A program made the position numbers and the translations under genes. Of a DNA stretch of 64,000 bases, positions 24,035 through 35,565 are shown piece by piece. Source of the DNA: Tolypeutes matacus (taxonomy: Eukaryota > Chordata > Mammalia > Cingulata > Chlamyphoridae); assembly GCA_026826555.1 (NCBI GenBank), contig JAKSZT010038599.1, positions 5,563,059-5,627,058 of the forward strand, read 5' to 3'. Numbering within the stretch: position 1 is the stretch's first letter; the number at the start of each line of letters is the position of its first letter. Under the pieces are notes generated by a model. The model had not been told where the DNA came from. It was given only the letters and a program-made list of their open reading frames with translations, and made no database searches.

Positions 24035-25170
24035 ATCACCAACATTGAGAAATATTGAAAGCATATTTTGAATTAAAATATTGTCAATGTATTATACAGT
24101 TTATGTGCACTTTAAATTATATCACATATAATTTATGATCACTTGTGTAATTAGTTAATTTTTAAATACATGGAAGGAAGAGATACTCAAAGACTTCAGA
24201 AGGATATTAGTTAGTAGGGAGGGGGAAAGGATGGCATGGTTGTATTCTGGGAAAGAGTTAAGTCTTCAATTCTATCTATAATACTTTGTTTCTCAAGAAA
24301 TTATTTGTAAACATGAATGTTAAATGTTTACATTTGTTAAATATTGCACAAGTAGTATTCTTGATCTTTTAAATTTACTCTATGTTCTTTTGACAGAGTT
24401 TATAATTATCAAAATAACCAAATAAATTAATGAAAAAAATTGGGGGAAGTTTATAAATCAAGGAAACTCACTGTCATTTAAATAATGTTCAGGAAGATAG
24501 GTAACAAAATAAACAAATAATAATAAAACAAATGTGTTGCAAAAACATAAGCCAGGTATGTATATAATACATAAAATACATTGGATATCTAGAAGAATTT
24601 CTGTGAAAAAGAGAATATTAATAAAAGTAACAAACCAGAGAGAAAGGTGGTGGGCATCTGAAAAGCACATGATTTTGAAATTAAATATAGGAAGAGCACC
24701 AATTTTATGAATTTGCTGGCTACCACAGAAAGAGATTTATTGCTGAAAATATTAAAATAAAGTATAAATTACTTTGTTTTACAATAATACTCAATAGATC
24801 ATTGCATAAATTAAAATATGGAAGGTCTTCTAGAAAGAAAACACTTCAAGACAAAGATGCAGAAAAACAAAAAAAAAGTTTGTATAATTTTAAACTGTGG
24901 AAGCACTTTAGTTTTTAAAGTATTAATATTTGTTTTCTTTAGATGGTGATATTTTAACTGATTTTTTAAAAGAAATTTCTGATTATATATATTTCCATGA
25001 TATATGGTTAAAAATAGAATTTGTGCAATAAAAAAAGTGATATTGTTTTCTGTTGGGAGTGTTTAATATTTCCCTCATAAAATTCTTCTGAATACTCAAT
25101 GAGATAATGTACATGAAACTATGGATAAAGTAAGGGAGTTAAATCTAATAGGAACAATAGTGAATAGTCA
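24035..25170. other. AT-rich sequence, nothing recognised
   Basis: No nameable repeat or gene. Small frames at 24458-24670 and nearby are AT-driven. Confidence 0.45.
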
Positions 25171-25392
25171 TGCAAATTTTTGAACTGTGTGGTTAGAGAT
25201 ACCATAGTTCAAACCTAGGCTGTGCATTTTCCTAAGCGCATGATCTAAATTTCATTGCTTCTTTGGAAAATTGAGTATAACAACAAAATTAATCTCATAG
25301 TGTTGGGTAAAGATTAAATGACCTAATTCACTTAGATCAGTGCTTGACCAAGCTGACATGCTTAATAATCCTTAATAACTATTAGCATTTTT
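25171..25392 (+). mobile_element. MIR SINE relic
   Basis: Order typical of MIR: a tRNA-like front with TGTGGTTAGAGATACC and TTCAAACCTAGGCTGTG, then CATTGCTTCTTTGGAAAATT, TCTCATAGTGTTGGGTAAAG, ATTAAATGACCTAATTCACT and ATCAGTGCTTGA. Ancient, heavily diverged. Confidence 0.6.
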
Positions 25393-25939
25393 TAAATTTT
25401 ATAAAGCTCAAATAACAAAATAAACAAGAAACTCAAAAACTGTCCAGATCACCTCAGAAGAAACAAAAGTTACGGCAAATTATTCTATAGCGTGAAAAAC
25501 TTCATCAATCATGAAATTGCTAAACCCTACGATAGATGAAATGGGGATACTTTAAGCCTACTTCAATTTAAGTGCCTACCCACTTTAGATCATTTACTGT
25601 GTAATGTTCCTTTTACATCTAGTCATTAGATGTTTCATTTACTGAAGCAGTATTCCTCTCAAAGATCTATCTCATGGATGAATGCAAATTTTTGGTAGCA
25701 GAGGCTAGTCACATTTGGCTATTTTGTAATCATATAAAATGGAATTGTGTGAGATGTGGGACATTCTCTGGAAAAATCTCCCCTCAGAATCAACTAATAA
25801 TAGGACAAATTCCACTTGATTTGCACTCTGGAGGACAAAAGAGACTGAAGAAGGACTCCACAAATGCTGAATCAAACAAAAAGGAAAATAATCTGCATGA
25901 TCAGGCAGGATATTTTCTTCCCAGACCTGCCAGTTGAGA
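25393..25939. other. Unassigned sequence
   Basis: No firm feature. The right end may already belong to the 5' part of the following L1. Confidence 0.35.
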
Positions 25940-26729
25940 TTCCTGCCCCACCTCTGCATTGAACAACTAAGGAGTGGCATAGAGGCAGGAAGGCTCAAGT
26001 CCCTCCTAGCATGGATGAAGACTATAGAGCCACTCAGAGCAGCAAGTTAGAACCTCATGCATATCCAGGAACAGGGACCCAAGTCCAAGAGACCCAGGGC
26101 TGAACATAAGCCATTGCATAATAAAGGGCCCCCAGGGGAAAAAGAAAGAAAGAGAGAAAGGCAGGGGTAGAGAGAGAGAGAGAAAGAGTGAGAGACCATG
26201 TCAGAAATATTGACAAGAGGTGCACACATTAAATCCAGTTTCTGTTGGTGGGACCACCTAAATGGAAAATGGACTTTCCTGGATTGACCCCAACTGGGTC
26301 CCTAGGATGGGATACCCTAATGCGAAAGAAATTGGAGGCAGAAAAGCCTCACAGTAAGAAAAAAAGAAAGGAGAGGTAAGACAGATGGGACCCAGAAATG
26401 AAAATTGTAAGGAAAAATAAGTACAGAGCAAGGGAGAGAATTTCATAAATCACAGAAATTGGGGAGAAAATTCTACACAAAAACATAGAACAGATTAAGA
26501 GTCTCAGAGAAAGAAAAGAGGAAAGGAAGCAAAAAAGATTGCACAAGAAGTGTAATCTTAAAATATATACCACATAGAGCAAAAATTAGATGAAGAAGAG
26601 CTGGGAAAATCTGAACAGGTAAATATGGGCTACATTGAAGGACCAGAATAAATTGGACCAAGTGACAGAGAAGAGCCTTAACAAAAACCCAATTAACAAT
26701 AAAACCCTAGGAAAGTGGAAGAAACTGAC
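25940..26729 (+). mobile_element. Probable 5' region of L1 A
   Basis: Moderate-GC, purine-rich sequence lying directly upstream of recognisable ORF1 (27360 on), from which it is split only by an LTR with a near-exact target duplication. An L1 5' UTR is therefore likely, but I recognise no motif specific to it and its left border is a guess. It holds a GA-rich simple repeat at 26139-26195. Confidence 0.35.
26139..26195. repeat. GA-rich simple repeat
   Basis: Runs of GAAA, GAGA and AGAG units, directly seen. Confidence 0.8.
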
Positions 26730-27285
26730 TACAGTAGTTTGCGGCTTTGATGAACCCCAGAAAATATCATGTCCTTAGAGCTCACCCATTACTTTGGATA
26801 TAAAACTATTGTAGGTGGGATCTTTTCATTAGATTGCTCCAGGAAGGCATGACTCAGAGAGGGTCTTAATCCTCTTACTGTAGTCCTCTGTAAAAGGGAT
26901 GAATATGGAAAAGACACAGTAAAGAAGTCCCAGCAGCTGAAAGAACCCACAAAAGCTGAAAGAGAAAGCCCTGGAAGGCAGAATCTGAAATCAGGGGATC
27001 ACAGAACCTGAAAGAAAGCCACAAAGCCAGAATCTGTGAACACTGGAGCCTGGAGGAGAAGGCAGAGATGGACAGATATTGATATGTGCCTTGCCATGTG
27101 AAAGAGAAGTCCAGAATCACCAGAAATGAACCAGTCTTGGGAGAGAAAGCATTGCCTGATGATACCTTGATTTGTACACTTTTCTCAGTCTCAAAACTGT
27201 AAGCTTAAAACCCAATAAATCCTCATTGTGAAAGCCAACCCATTTCTGTTATACACCTTTTGGCAGCTTTTATCATTCTAAAACA
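26730..27285 (+). mobile_element. Solo LTR of MaLR type inside L1 A
   Basis: Resembles the LTR at 43999-44596: GTAGTTTG start, GGATATAAAACTATTGTAGG, CATTAGATTGCTCC, GGCATGACTCAGAGAGGGTC, a GAAAGAG-rich middle, CAATAAATCC near the end and a CTAAAACA end. Flanks CTGAC (26725-26729) and CTAAC (27286-27290) are a 5-bp target duplication with one mismatch. Length 556 bp. There is no internal sequence, so this is a recombined solo LTR. Confidence 0.75.
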
Positions 27286-27290
27286 CTAAC

Positions 27291-29165
27291 CTTCAGAGAT
27301 AACCCATTAAAATAATCAGGTACCCAGACATCAGCAAAAATTACAAACCATACTAAGAAATGAGAAGAAAAGACTCAGTCAAGAGAAAAAATTAAAACTT
27401 CATAGAAGACACAGAATTTGGAACAACTAATCATAGAAGTTCAAACAAATCTCCTAAATCAATTCAAGGATATGAAGGAACATATACACATAGGGCTAAA
27501 GATAACTAAGACAATGTGCAATCATAAAGATAAATTTGAAAGTTTAAAAAGAAAGATAACAGATATTATAGTGATGAAAGGCCCAATAATGGAAATTTAA
27601 AATACACTACAGGTAAGGCATATAACAGCAGATTTGAACAGGCTGAAGAAAGAATCAGTGAACTACAAGACAGGACCAGTAACACAGAGTTAGAAAAATA
27701 GAGTAACAAATAGAAAAAACTGAGCAATGTCTAAGGGATTTCAGTGACAGCATGAAGCACACAAATATATGTATCACAGGTGTGCCAGAAGGAGAGGAGA
27801 AGAGAAAAGGGACAGAAAAAATATTTCAGGAAATAATGGTCAAACACTTCCCAACTCTTATGAAAGACAAAAATATACATGTCCAAGAAGCATAATGTAC
27901 TCAAAAAAGAATAAACTCTATTAAACCTCCTCTTACATACATACTAATAAGAATGTCATATTCCAAAGATAGAGAGAATTCTAAAAACAGCAAGAGAAAA
28001 GTGATTTTTTCACAAAGAAGGAGCTTCAAAAAGACAAAGGGCTGATTTCTCATCAGAAGCCATGGAGGCAGGTGGGCAGAGGTATGATATTTTAAGGTAA
28101 TGAAGGAGAAAAACTGCCAGACAAAAATACTTTCCTGGCAAAACTGCCCTTCAAAAGTGAGGATGAATTTGAAATATTCACAGATAAAGAAAACTGAGCT
28201 TGTCAACAAAAGAACTACTCTACAAGAATTACTAAAAGGACTTCTGCAAGTTGAAAGGAAAAGACAGGAGAGAGTATCTTGGAGCTGTGTGAAGAAATTA
28301 AGATCTTCAGTAAAGGTAACTAAAAAGATAAATGCAAAGCCAATAGAACTGCAGCCTAAATATACAGCTCTACTCTAATTCCTTTAAGAGTCAGAATACA
28401 ATTTAACAAGAAAACAGCATATAATGGACATGAAAAAAAAAGGAGTTGATGTGGGACAAAAAAAAAAAAAAAACATAAAGAGGGAAAACAGAAGGATATG
28501 AGAGTAGAGAACACGTAGGCTATTGAAGCTAAGTTGGTATCTCTTCAAATTAGTAGATTATAGATGCAGGTTGTATAATATAAACTCCAGGGTAACTACT
28601 AAAAATATTTTAAAATATAGAGAAAAAGAAATGAGAATGAGAGAATGAAGCTGGAAATCAATAACAGGCAGATAATTGGAAAATTAACAAATATATAGAA
28701 GCTAAATAACACACTCTTGAAAAATCACTGGGTCAAAGAAGAAATTACAAGTGAAATCACTACCTAACTTGCGGTGATTAAAAATGAAAACACAGTATAT
28801 CAAAACCTATGAGAAGCAGCAAAGGCAGTGCTGAGAGGGAAATTTAGTCTTATATTCTTCTTACATTACAAAAGAATTTAGAGCTAAAATCAAAGCACAG
28901 CTGGGGAAATGAGAAAAAGAAAAGCAAACTAAACTCAAATCAAGCAGAAGGAAAGAAATAACAAAGATTAGAGCAGAAATAAATGAAGTACAAAAAAAAA
29001 ATCATTAGAGAACATTAACAAAACCAAAAGTTGGTTCTTTGAAAGACCAATAAAATTGACAAACCCTTAGATAGAATAAAAAAAGAAAAAGGAAGACACA
29101 AATAATTAAAATCAGAAATGAGGGCGCACATTGTTAATGGCCCCACAGAACAACCAAACCATATG
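27291..29165 (+). mobile_element. L1 A: ORF1, intergenic part and start of ORF2
   Basis: ORF1 relic at about 27360-28330. An L1 intergenic part (28500-28600, with AAGCTAAGTTGGTATC and CTCCAGGGTAACTAC) follows. Then comes the ORF2 linker ahead of the reverse transcriptase (28660-29165, with CACTGGGTCAAAGAAGAAAT, AAGGCAGTGCTGAGAGGGAA and AACCAAAAGTTGGTTCTTTG). The endonuclease domain that should start ORF2 is missing: sequence passes from the intergenic part straight to the linker. This L1 is old and has many stops. Confidence 0.75.
27418..28378 (+). pseudogene. L1 A ORF1 relic
   Basis: Open pieces at 27418-27600 (60 codons, N-terminal coiled-coil) and 28100-28378 (92 codons, C-terminal). Between them the frame shifts several times, but NICITGVPEGE and HFPTLMKDKNIHVQEA, the RRM region of L1 ORF1 protein, can be read. 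ORF1 protein binds L1 RNA as a trimer. The start codon is lost; the first recognisable residues align with those of L1 E after its Met. Confidence 0.6.
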
Positions 29166-29170
29166 CTAAC

Positions 29171-29787
29171 TGTATTAGTCAGCCAAAGGGGTGTTGATGC
29201 AAAATACAGGAAATCTGTGGTCTTTATAAAGGGTGTTTATTTTGGGTAGAAGCTTACAGTTATCAGGCCATAAAGCATAAGTTTCTTCCTTCACCAAAGT
29301 CCGTTGCCACATGTTGGAGCAAAACAGCTGCTGACGTTTGCCAGGGTTCTCTAGGGAAAAAGAGAAGATATTAGGAGATAGCTGTCAATAATATGAGATT
29401 CTTTAAGAGTCTCTCACGTGACTGTGGAGATGCATAAGTCCAGGTTCCGCAGGCAGGCTACAAACCAGGGGCTCTGATCAAAGCCAATGAAGATCCTTGA
29501 TGAGTTTCTGGGAGAAGTTGGTTGTCCAAAGATGAGCTGGGAAATACTCTCTGAATGTTAAAAATCACTTCCCCTTTTAAGGTATTCAACTGATTGGATA
29601 AAAGCGTCACCCATTGCTAAGAACAATCTCCTTAGTTGATGCAGATGTAATCAGCCATCCACCCAGTAACCTCACTGGTGACCAAAGTCCATAAATATTC
29701 TTGTATTACAATTAGCCCAGTGCTTGCTGGACCAAACACCTGGACACAATTACCTGGCCAAGTTGACACATTAGCCTAACCATCACA
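29171..29787 (-). mobile_element. Mosaic LTR inside L1 A
   Basis: Flanked by exact 5-bp repeats CTAAC (29166-29170 and 29788-29792). On plus, bases 29171-29338 are family X (TGTATTAGTCAGCC, TTATAAAGGGTGTTTATTT). From TGCCAGGGTTCTCTAGGG at 29339 to CCATCACA at 29787 it is a different LTR type. No family X sequence follows on the right. The simplest reading is one LTR made of two families; nested insertion would leave the rest of X. The L1 continues at 29793. Confidence 0.65.
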
Positions 29788-29792
29788 CTAAC

Positions 29793-31100
29793 AAATTAGA
29801 CAACATAGATGAAATGGACAAATTCCTAGAAACACTCGTACAACCTACACTGACTCTAGAAGAAATGGAAAATCTCAGTAAAACATTTACAAGTAAAGAG
29901 ATTGAGTCAGTCCTCAAAACCTCCCAACAAAGAAAACCCAGGAACAAATGGCTTCACAAATAAATTCTGCCAAACATTCAAGAAGAATTAATACCAATCC
30001 TGCACAAACTTTTCCAGAAAATTGAACAAGAGGGAACCTACCTAACTCATTCTGTTAGGCCAACTTCACCTTCATACAAAAGCCAAATAAGACAAGTAAA
30101 GAAAATTGCAGGCCAATTTCTCTTTCGCATCTTATATGCAAAAATCCTCAACAAAATATTAGCAAATAGAATCTAACAGCACATTAAAAGAATTAAACAC
30201 TATGGTCAAGTTGAATTTATCCCAGGAATGTAAGGATGGTTCAACATAAGAAAATCAATTGATGTAATACACCACTTTAATAAAACAAAGAGAAAAGAAA
30301 AAAAAAACATGATTATCTCAATTGATGCAGAAAAGGCATTTGACAAAGTCTAATCCTTTATTGATTAAAAAAAAAAAACACTTAGTAAATTGGAATAGAA
30401 GAAACCTTCCTCAAAATGATAAAGGGCATTTATGAAAACCCACAGTTAACATCATGCACAATGGTGAAGGACTTAAAGTGGTCCCTCTAAAATCTAGAAT
30501 AAGACAAGGATCACCAGTATTATTCCAGCCAGAGAGGCAAGAAAATGAAATAAAAGTCATTAAAATTGGGAAGAAAGAAATAAAATTTCACTATTTTCAG
30601 ATGACATGATCCTATATTGAGAAAGTACTTAAAAATCTACAACAAAGCTACTCAACCTAAATAACAAAGTGGTGGGGTACAAGAGCAACACAGAAAAATC
30701 AATAGTGTTTCTATACACTAGTAATGAGCAATCTGAGGAGGAAATCAAGAAAAAAAGTTTTATTTACAACAGAAAGTAAAAGAAACAAATATCTAGGAAT
30801 AAATTAAACAAAGGATGTAAAGGACTTTTACTTGGAGAACTACAAAATTTTGCTAAAAGAAATTAGAGATCTATATAAATAGAAGAATATTTGATGCTCA
30901 TGGAATAGAAAATTAAATATTGTGAAGATGTCAATTCTATCCAAAATAATTTAAGATTCAGCTCAATCCCAATCATAATTCCAATAGCATACTTTTCAAA
31001 AATGTAAAAGCCAATTATTAAATTTATTTGTAAAGATAAGGAACCTTAAATGACCAAAGCCATCCTGGAAAAGTGAGAAGTTGGAGAACTGATACTTCCT
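29793..31100 (+). mobile_element. L1 A: ORF2 reverse transcriptase part
   Basis: Continues ORF2 after the mosaic LTR: an AGACAACATAGATGAAATGG linker, then the reverse transcriptase region. The catalytic motif FSDD (usual FADD) is readable at 30594-30605, followed by MILY. Many stops and shifts occur. It breaks off near 31100 after TTCCTGCCTATAAAAC because L1 B is inserted, and resumes near 33775. Confidence 0.8.
30594..30605 (+). pseudogene. Reverse transcriptase active-site motif of L1 A
   Basis: Codes Phe-Ser-Asp-Asp, the L1 FADD box with Ala changed to Ser. Both metal-binding Asp are kept although the frame is broken elsewhere. Confidence 0.7.
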
Positions 31101-32352
31101 GCCTATAAAACATACTCTAGTTGTCTTTTCAAGTTTTTTGCCTATTTTTAAATTGGATACTTTGTCTTTATATTGTTGAGTTGTATGATCTCCGTATATA
31201 TCATATATCAGATATGTGATTGCCAAATATATCCTGCCATTGAGTCAGTTGCCTCTTCACCCTTTTGACAAAGTCCTTTAAGATGCTAAAATGTTGAATT
31301 TTGAGGAAGTCACATTTATCTATTTTTTCTTTTGTTGCTCATGCTTTGGGCATAAGTTTTAAGAAACTACCATCTACTACAAGATCTTGAAGATGTTTTC
31401 CTAACTTTTCTTCTAGAAGTTTATGGTTGTTGTTTTTATATTTAAATACTTGATCCATTTTGAGTTAAGTTTTGTTTAAGGTGTGAGATAGGGGTCTTCT
31501 TTCTTTCTTTTGGATATGGCAATCCTTCTCCCAGCACCATTTGTTGAATAGACTGTTCTGGTCCAGCTGGGTGGGCTTAACAACCTTGTCAAAAAAAATC
31601 ACTTGACTGTAGATGTGAAGGCTAATTTCTGAGTTCTTGGTTCAGTTCCATTGGTCAATCTGTCTGTCCTTATGCCAGTACCATGCTGTTTTTACTGTAG
31701 CTAAGTAATATGCTTCAAAGTCAGGAAGTGAGAGTCCCCCAACTTTGCTCTTTTTAAATATATTTTTGTCTATTCAGGGCACTTTACTCCTCCAAATAAA
31801 TTTGATTATTGGCTTTTTGATTTCTGCAAAAAAAAAAAAAAGGATATTGGGATTTTTATTGGGATTGCGCTGAATCTGTAAATCAGTTTGGGTAGAATCA
31901 ACATCTTAAAGATATTTAGTCTTCCAATCCATGAACATGAATGTCCTTCCATTTATTTAAGTCTTCTTCAGTTTCTTTTAGCAATGTTGTGTAGTTTTCT
32001 GAATACAGGTCTTTTATGTCCTTAGTTAAGTCTATTATACCACCACTTTGCTGCACTTGTCTATTAATCCTAGTAGCTTTTTTGTGGATTTTTCAGGATT
32101 TTCTAGATATAGAATCATGTCATCAGTGAATCATGAAAGTTTTACTTCTTCCTTTCCTGTTTGGGTGCCTTTTATTTCCTTGTCTAGCCTAATTGCTCTA
32201 GCTAAAACTTCTAGCACAATATTGAATAATAATGGTGACAGTTGGCATCCTTGTCTTGTTTCTAAGTGGGAAAGCTTTCAGTCTTTCATCACTGAGTACA
32301 CTGCTAACTGTAGGTTTTTCATATATGCATTTTACCATATTGAGAAAGCTGC
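31101..32352 (-). mobile_element. L1 B, inverted 5' segment
   Basis: Minus-strand L1 ORF2, from before the reverse transcriptase motif (FTDD at 32119-32130, read on minus) to a GCAAAAAACTTGAAAAGAC block at its left end. That block is the position in ORF2 directly before the sequence that opens the plus-strand segment at 32353. This is the signature of a twin-priming inversion. It holds an A14 run at 31831-31844. Confidence 0.8.
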
Positions 32353-33770
32353 TAACTGTCCAAAGAAGAAATACAAATGGCAAAGAATCACATGAAAAAA
32401 TTATTAGCATCACTAGCTATTAGGGAAATGCAAATCCAAACTACAATGAGATATCATTTCATACCTATTAGACTGGCTGCTATTAAAAAGTCAGAAAACT
32501 GTAAATGTTGGAGAGGATATGAAGAGATAAGAACACTTATTCACTGTTGGTGAGAATGTAGAAAGGTACAGCCACTGTGGAGGACTATTTGGCAGTTCCT
32601 AAGAAAATTGAATATAGACTTGCCATGGGACCCAGCAATACAGTTGCTATGTATATACACAGGAGTAAGGAGAGCAGTGACACGAATAGATATCTGCACA
32701 CCAATGTTCATAGCAGTGTTAGTAACAATAGCTAAAAGCTGGAATCAACCAAGGCGTCCATCAACTGATGAATAGATAAACAATTTATGGAGTATACACA
32801 TGATGGAATATTATGCAGTGGTAAAAAGAAATGGAGTCGTGAAACATATGACAACATGGATGAAGCTGTAGGACATTATGTTGAGTGAAGCAAGCCAGAC
32901 ACAAAGAGACAAATACTATATGATTGCCCTATTATAAACTAAATATATTATGTGAATTATAAATATATTATGTGGGAAGCAGCTGTGGCTCAATCAGTAG
33001 GGCTCCCGTTTACCATATGGAAGGCCCCGGGTTCGGTTCCCGGGGCCTCCTGGTGAAGGCAAGCCCGCCCGCACGGCTTGGTTAGCTGACCCAGCGAGCA
33101 CAAGCAGCAAGGGGGGGATAAATGAATAAATAAATAAAATCTTTAAAATAAATAAATAAATATATTATGTGAAATATGAATATGGGCAGAAAAGCATATA
33201 TAAGACTGTTTTTCTTTGAAGCAGAACAAATATAAGATAATACTACAAAATGTTAATATCAGACAAAAAACCTCCACATTATTCTAAGACAAGGAGATGA
33301 GACACAGAGTACTGCATATGGTATGATTCCATCTATATGAAATGTAAGTATAAATCAGTTTATAAACATGAAAAGAGATTAGTGGTTATTTAGTTCTGAG
33401 GAAGGAATGTAAAGGTGTGTAGAGTCTTTCTTTTTGGAGTAATAAAATCATTCTAAAATTTTTGAGATGATGAATGTACAGCGTTGTGATTGTACTAAAA
33501 GCTACTGATTATACACTTTGGATAGAATAGCCAGAAACAACAACTTTGTACAGTGGGGGGAACATAGAGAGATTGAGAGCTGAGAAATTTTTCTGTTTGT
33601 CCTTTTTTCTGTTTATTATTATTATTATTACTGAAATAATGAAATTTTTCTAATAATGATTGAAGTGATGAATGCACAACTATGTTATTATAGTAAATAT
33701 TTATTGTACACTTTGGATGAATTATATGTTTCTTAATATGTATCAATATAAATTATTTGTTTAAAAAAAT
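32353..33770 (+). mobile_element. L1 B, forward 3' segment
   Basis: Plus-strand ORF2 end (CCAAAGAAGAAATACAAATG, CACTGTTGGTGAGAATG, GACCCAGCAATACAG, CACACCAATGTTCATAGCAG, GAATATTATGCAGTGG), then the 3' UTR, ending near TGTTTAAAAAAATATATTCC. A young SINE lies at 32975-33158. The 3' UTR has a block present twice (33463-33523 and 33652-33719). Together with the inverted part it forms one insertion into L1 A. Confidence 0.75.
32959..33171 (+). mobile_element. Young tRNA-derived SINE (DAS-like) in L1 B
   Basis: Body 32975-33158, with the same architecture and almost the same sequence as the copy at 19359-19542: A box TGGCTCAATCAGTAGG, B box GGTTCGGTTCC, AATAAATAAATAAA tail. Target duplication ATAAATATATTATGTG at 32959-32974 and 33156-33171. 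The tail has extra ATAA units. Confidence 0.85.
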
Positions 33771-33774
33771 ATAT

Positions 33775-34785
33775 TCCAATGATATATTGGTCAAATCTTC
33801 ATGGTAATACCACATTGATTGCATTATAAACCAATGGAATTAAATTGAGAGTACAGAAATAGACCCTCACATCTATGGCCAATTTTGATTTTTACAAGGC
33901 TGCCAAGTCCAGTCAATATGGAAAGAACAGTCTCTTCAACAAATGGTTCTGGGGAAACGGGATATCCATCTGCAAAGAATGGATGGGGAGCCCTAACTCA
34001 CACCCTATATAAAAATTAATTCAAAATGGATAAAAAAACAACGACTATAAACTCCTAAAAGAGAACATAGGGAAACATCTTCAGGATCTTAGGCAATGAT
34101 TTCTTAGACTTTACACCCAAAGCAAAGCAACAGCAACAACAACAAAAATAGATAAATAGGAACTCATTAAAATTTCAAACTCTGTTCATCAGACTTTATA
34201 ATGAAAGTGAAAAGATAACCCACTCAATTGGAGAAAATATTTGGAAACGACAAACCTGGTAAGTGTTTAAGTTTCAGCCAATATAAAGAAATCCTACAAC
34301 TCAACAATAAAAAGACAATTAACAATTGCAGAATAAACTTGAATAGACATTTTGCCAAAAAGGATATGCAAATGGCTATAAGTCACATGAAAAGCTGCTC
34401 AAAATCATTTCAAATTAATATTTCACACACACTAGTATGGCTGCTATTTAAAAAAAAAAAGAAAGTTACATATGTTGAAAAAGATACCGAAAAATAGGAA
34501 TACTCATTCATCGTTGGTGGGAATGTGAAATGGTGCAGTCACTGTTGAAGACATTTTGGCAGTTCATCAGAAAGCTAACTAAGAATTGCCATATGACCTG
34601 GAAATCCCTTTACCTGGTATATACCCCAAAGAATTGAAGGCAGGGACTCAAACAGATATTTTCACACCAATATTTATAGCAGCATTATTCATAATTGCCA
34701 AGATATGGAAGCAATTCACGTGTCCATCAACAGATGAATGCACTAACAAAATGTGGTATATACATACAATGGAGCCCCATGGGAT
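33775..34785 (+). mobile_element. L1 A: ORF2 C-terminal part
   Basis: ORF2 resumes with CCAATGGAATTAAATTGAGAG, GCCAAGTCCAGTCAATATGG, CTTCAACAAATGGTTCTGG and runs to GTCCATCAACAGATGAATG and ACATACAATGGAGCC. It ends abruptly there, before the end of the ORF2 frame. The 89-codon piece at 34228-34497 and the 67-codon piece at 34586-34789 are remnants of the C-terminal region. Confidence 0.75.
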
Positions 34786-35032
34786 CTAAGCTCCCTCTCA
34801 GTTAGAAACAGAGGGGGCACCACCATCCCAAAACCCTCAAGATCGGGGAATGAGCAATGGACTAAAGTAGGCATTGTTATTCTATTTTAGATATTACTAT
34901 CCTAGCAATGGAAGAACTTTTATCATTGCTATAAAGGCAGTGGCCACAAGAGGTTCTGAGGGGAAGGTGAGGAAAGAAAAAGTGTAACATAGGAGCATTT
35001 TTGGACATTGGAATTGTCTGGCATGACAACAC
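34786..35032 (+). mobile_element. L1 3' UTR fragment
   Basis: GGGATCTAAGCTCCCTCTCA, CAGAGGGGGCACCACC, TGGACTAAAGTAGGC, CTAGCAATGGAAGAAC, AGGTTCTGAGGGGAAGG and GGACATTGGAATTGTCTG match the 3' UTR type at 56696-57538 and 60215-61255. It is either the truncated tail of L1 A or a separate small insertion. Confidence 0.6.
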
Positions 35033-35565
35033 CCCTCTATCAACACACCACACCGTGGTGGAATATTTGTTGGAGATTATGAGATAATATCATCAGATTA
35101 TTACCAGGTCCATAGTGTACATTTGGCACACATTTTCCATACTCCCCCATTATGAGCACAGTACATCTTTGTCAGAGATGCAAGAATATTACATTATTAT
35201 TGCTAACCACAGTCTATAGGTCACTCCAGTTGTATTTTTGCCATGCTTCTCCACATTCCCACCACCTTGCAATAGTGATGTACATCTGCTCTAACTCACA
35301 AAGGACACTCTTGCATCTGTACCATTAACCACAATTCTCATCCACCTCTGGGTTTACTGTGCTATTCAGTATCTAGATTATTCTCTAGATTTCTGTCAAT
35401 TGGCATTTACATCCCTAGACTACCATTTTCAGCCATATCTCCATTTACAAACCAGCTGTTACTTACTATAATGTGTTACCATCAACTCTGTAACTTTCCA
35501 CACTTTTACAGTAAAGCTAATAAAAATTTTACATACATTAAACATCAGTAGCCCTCTTATCTCCT
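35033..35565 (-). mobile_element. Probable L1 D 3' UTR
   Basis: Lies directly 3' (left) of L1 D ORF2 and has the word style of L1 3' UTRs on the minus strand (CACAGTCTATAGGTCAC, ATAATGTGTTACCATCAACT). No T run marks the left border, so the end is uncertain. Confidence 0.45.
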
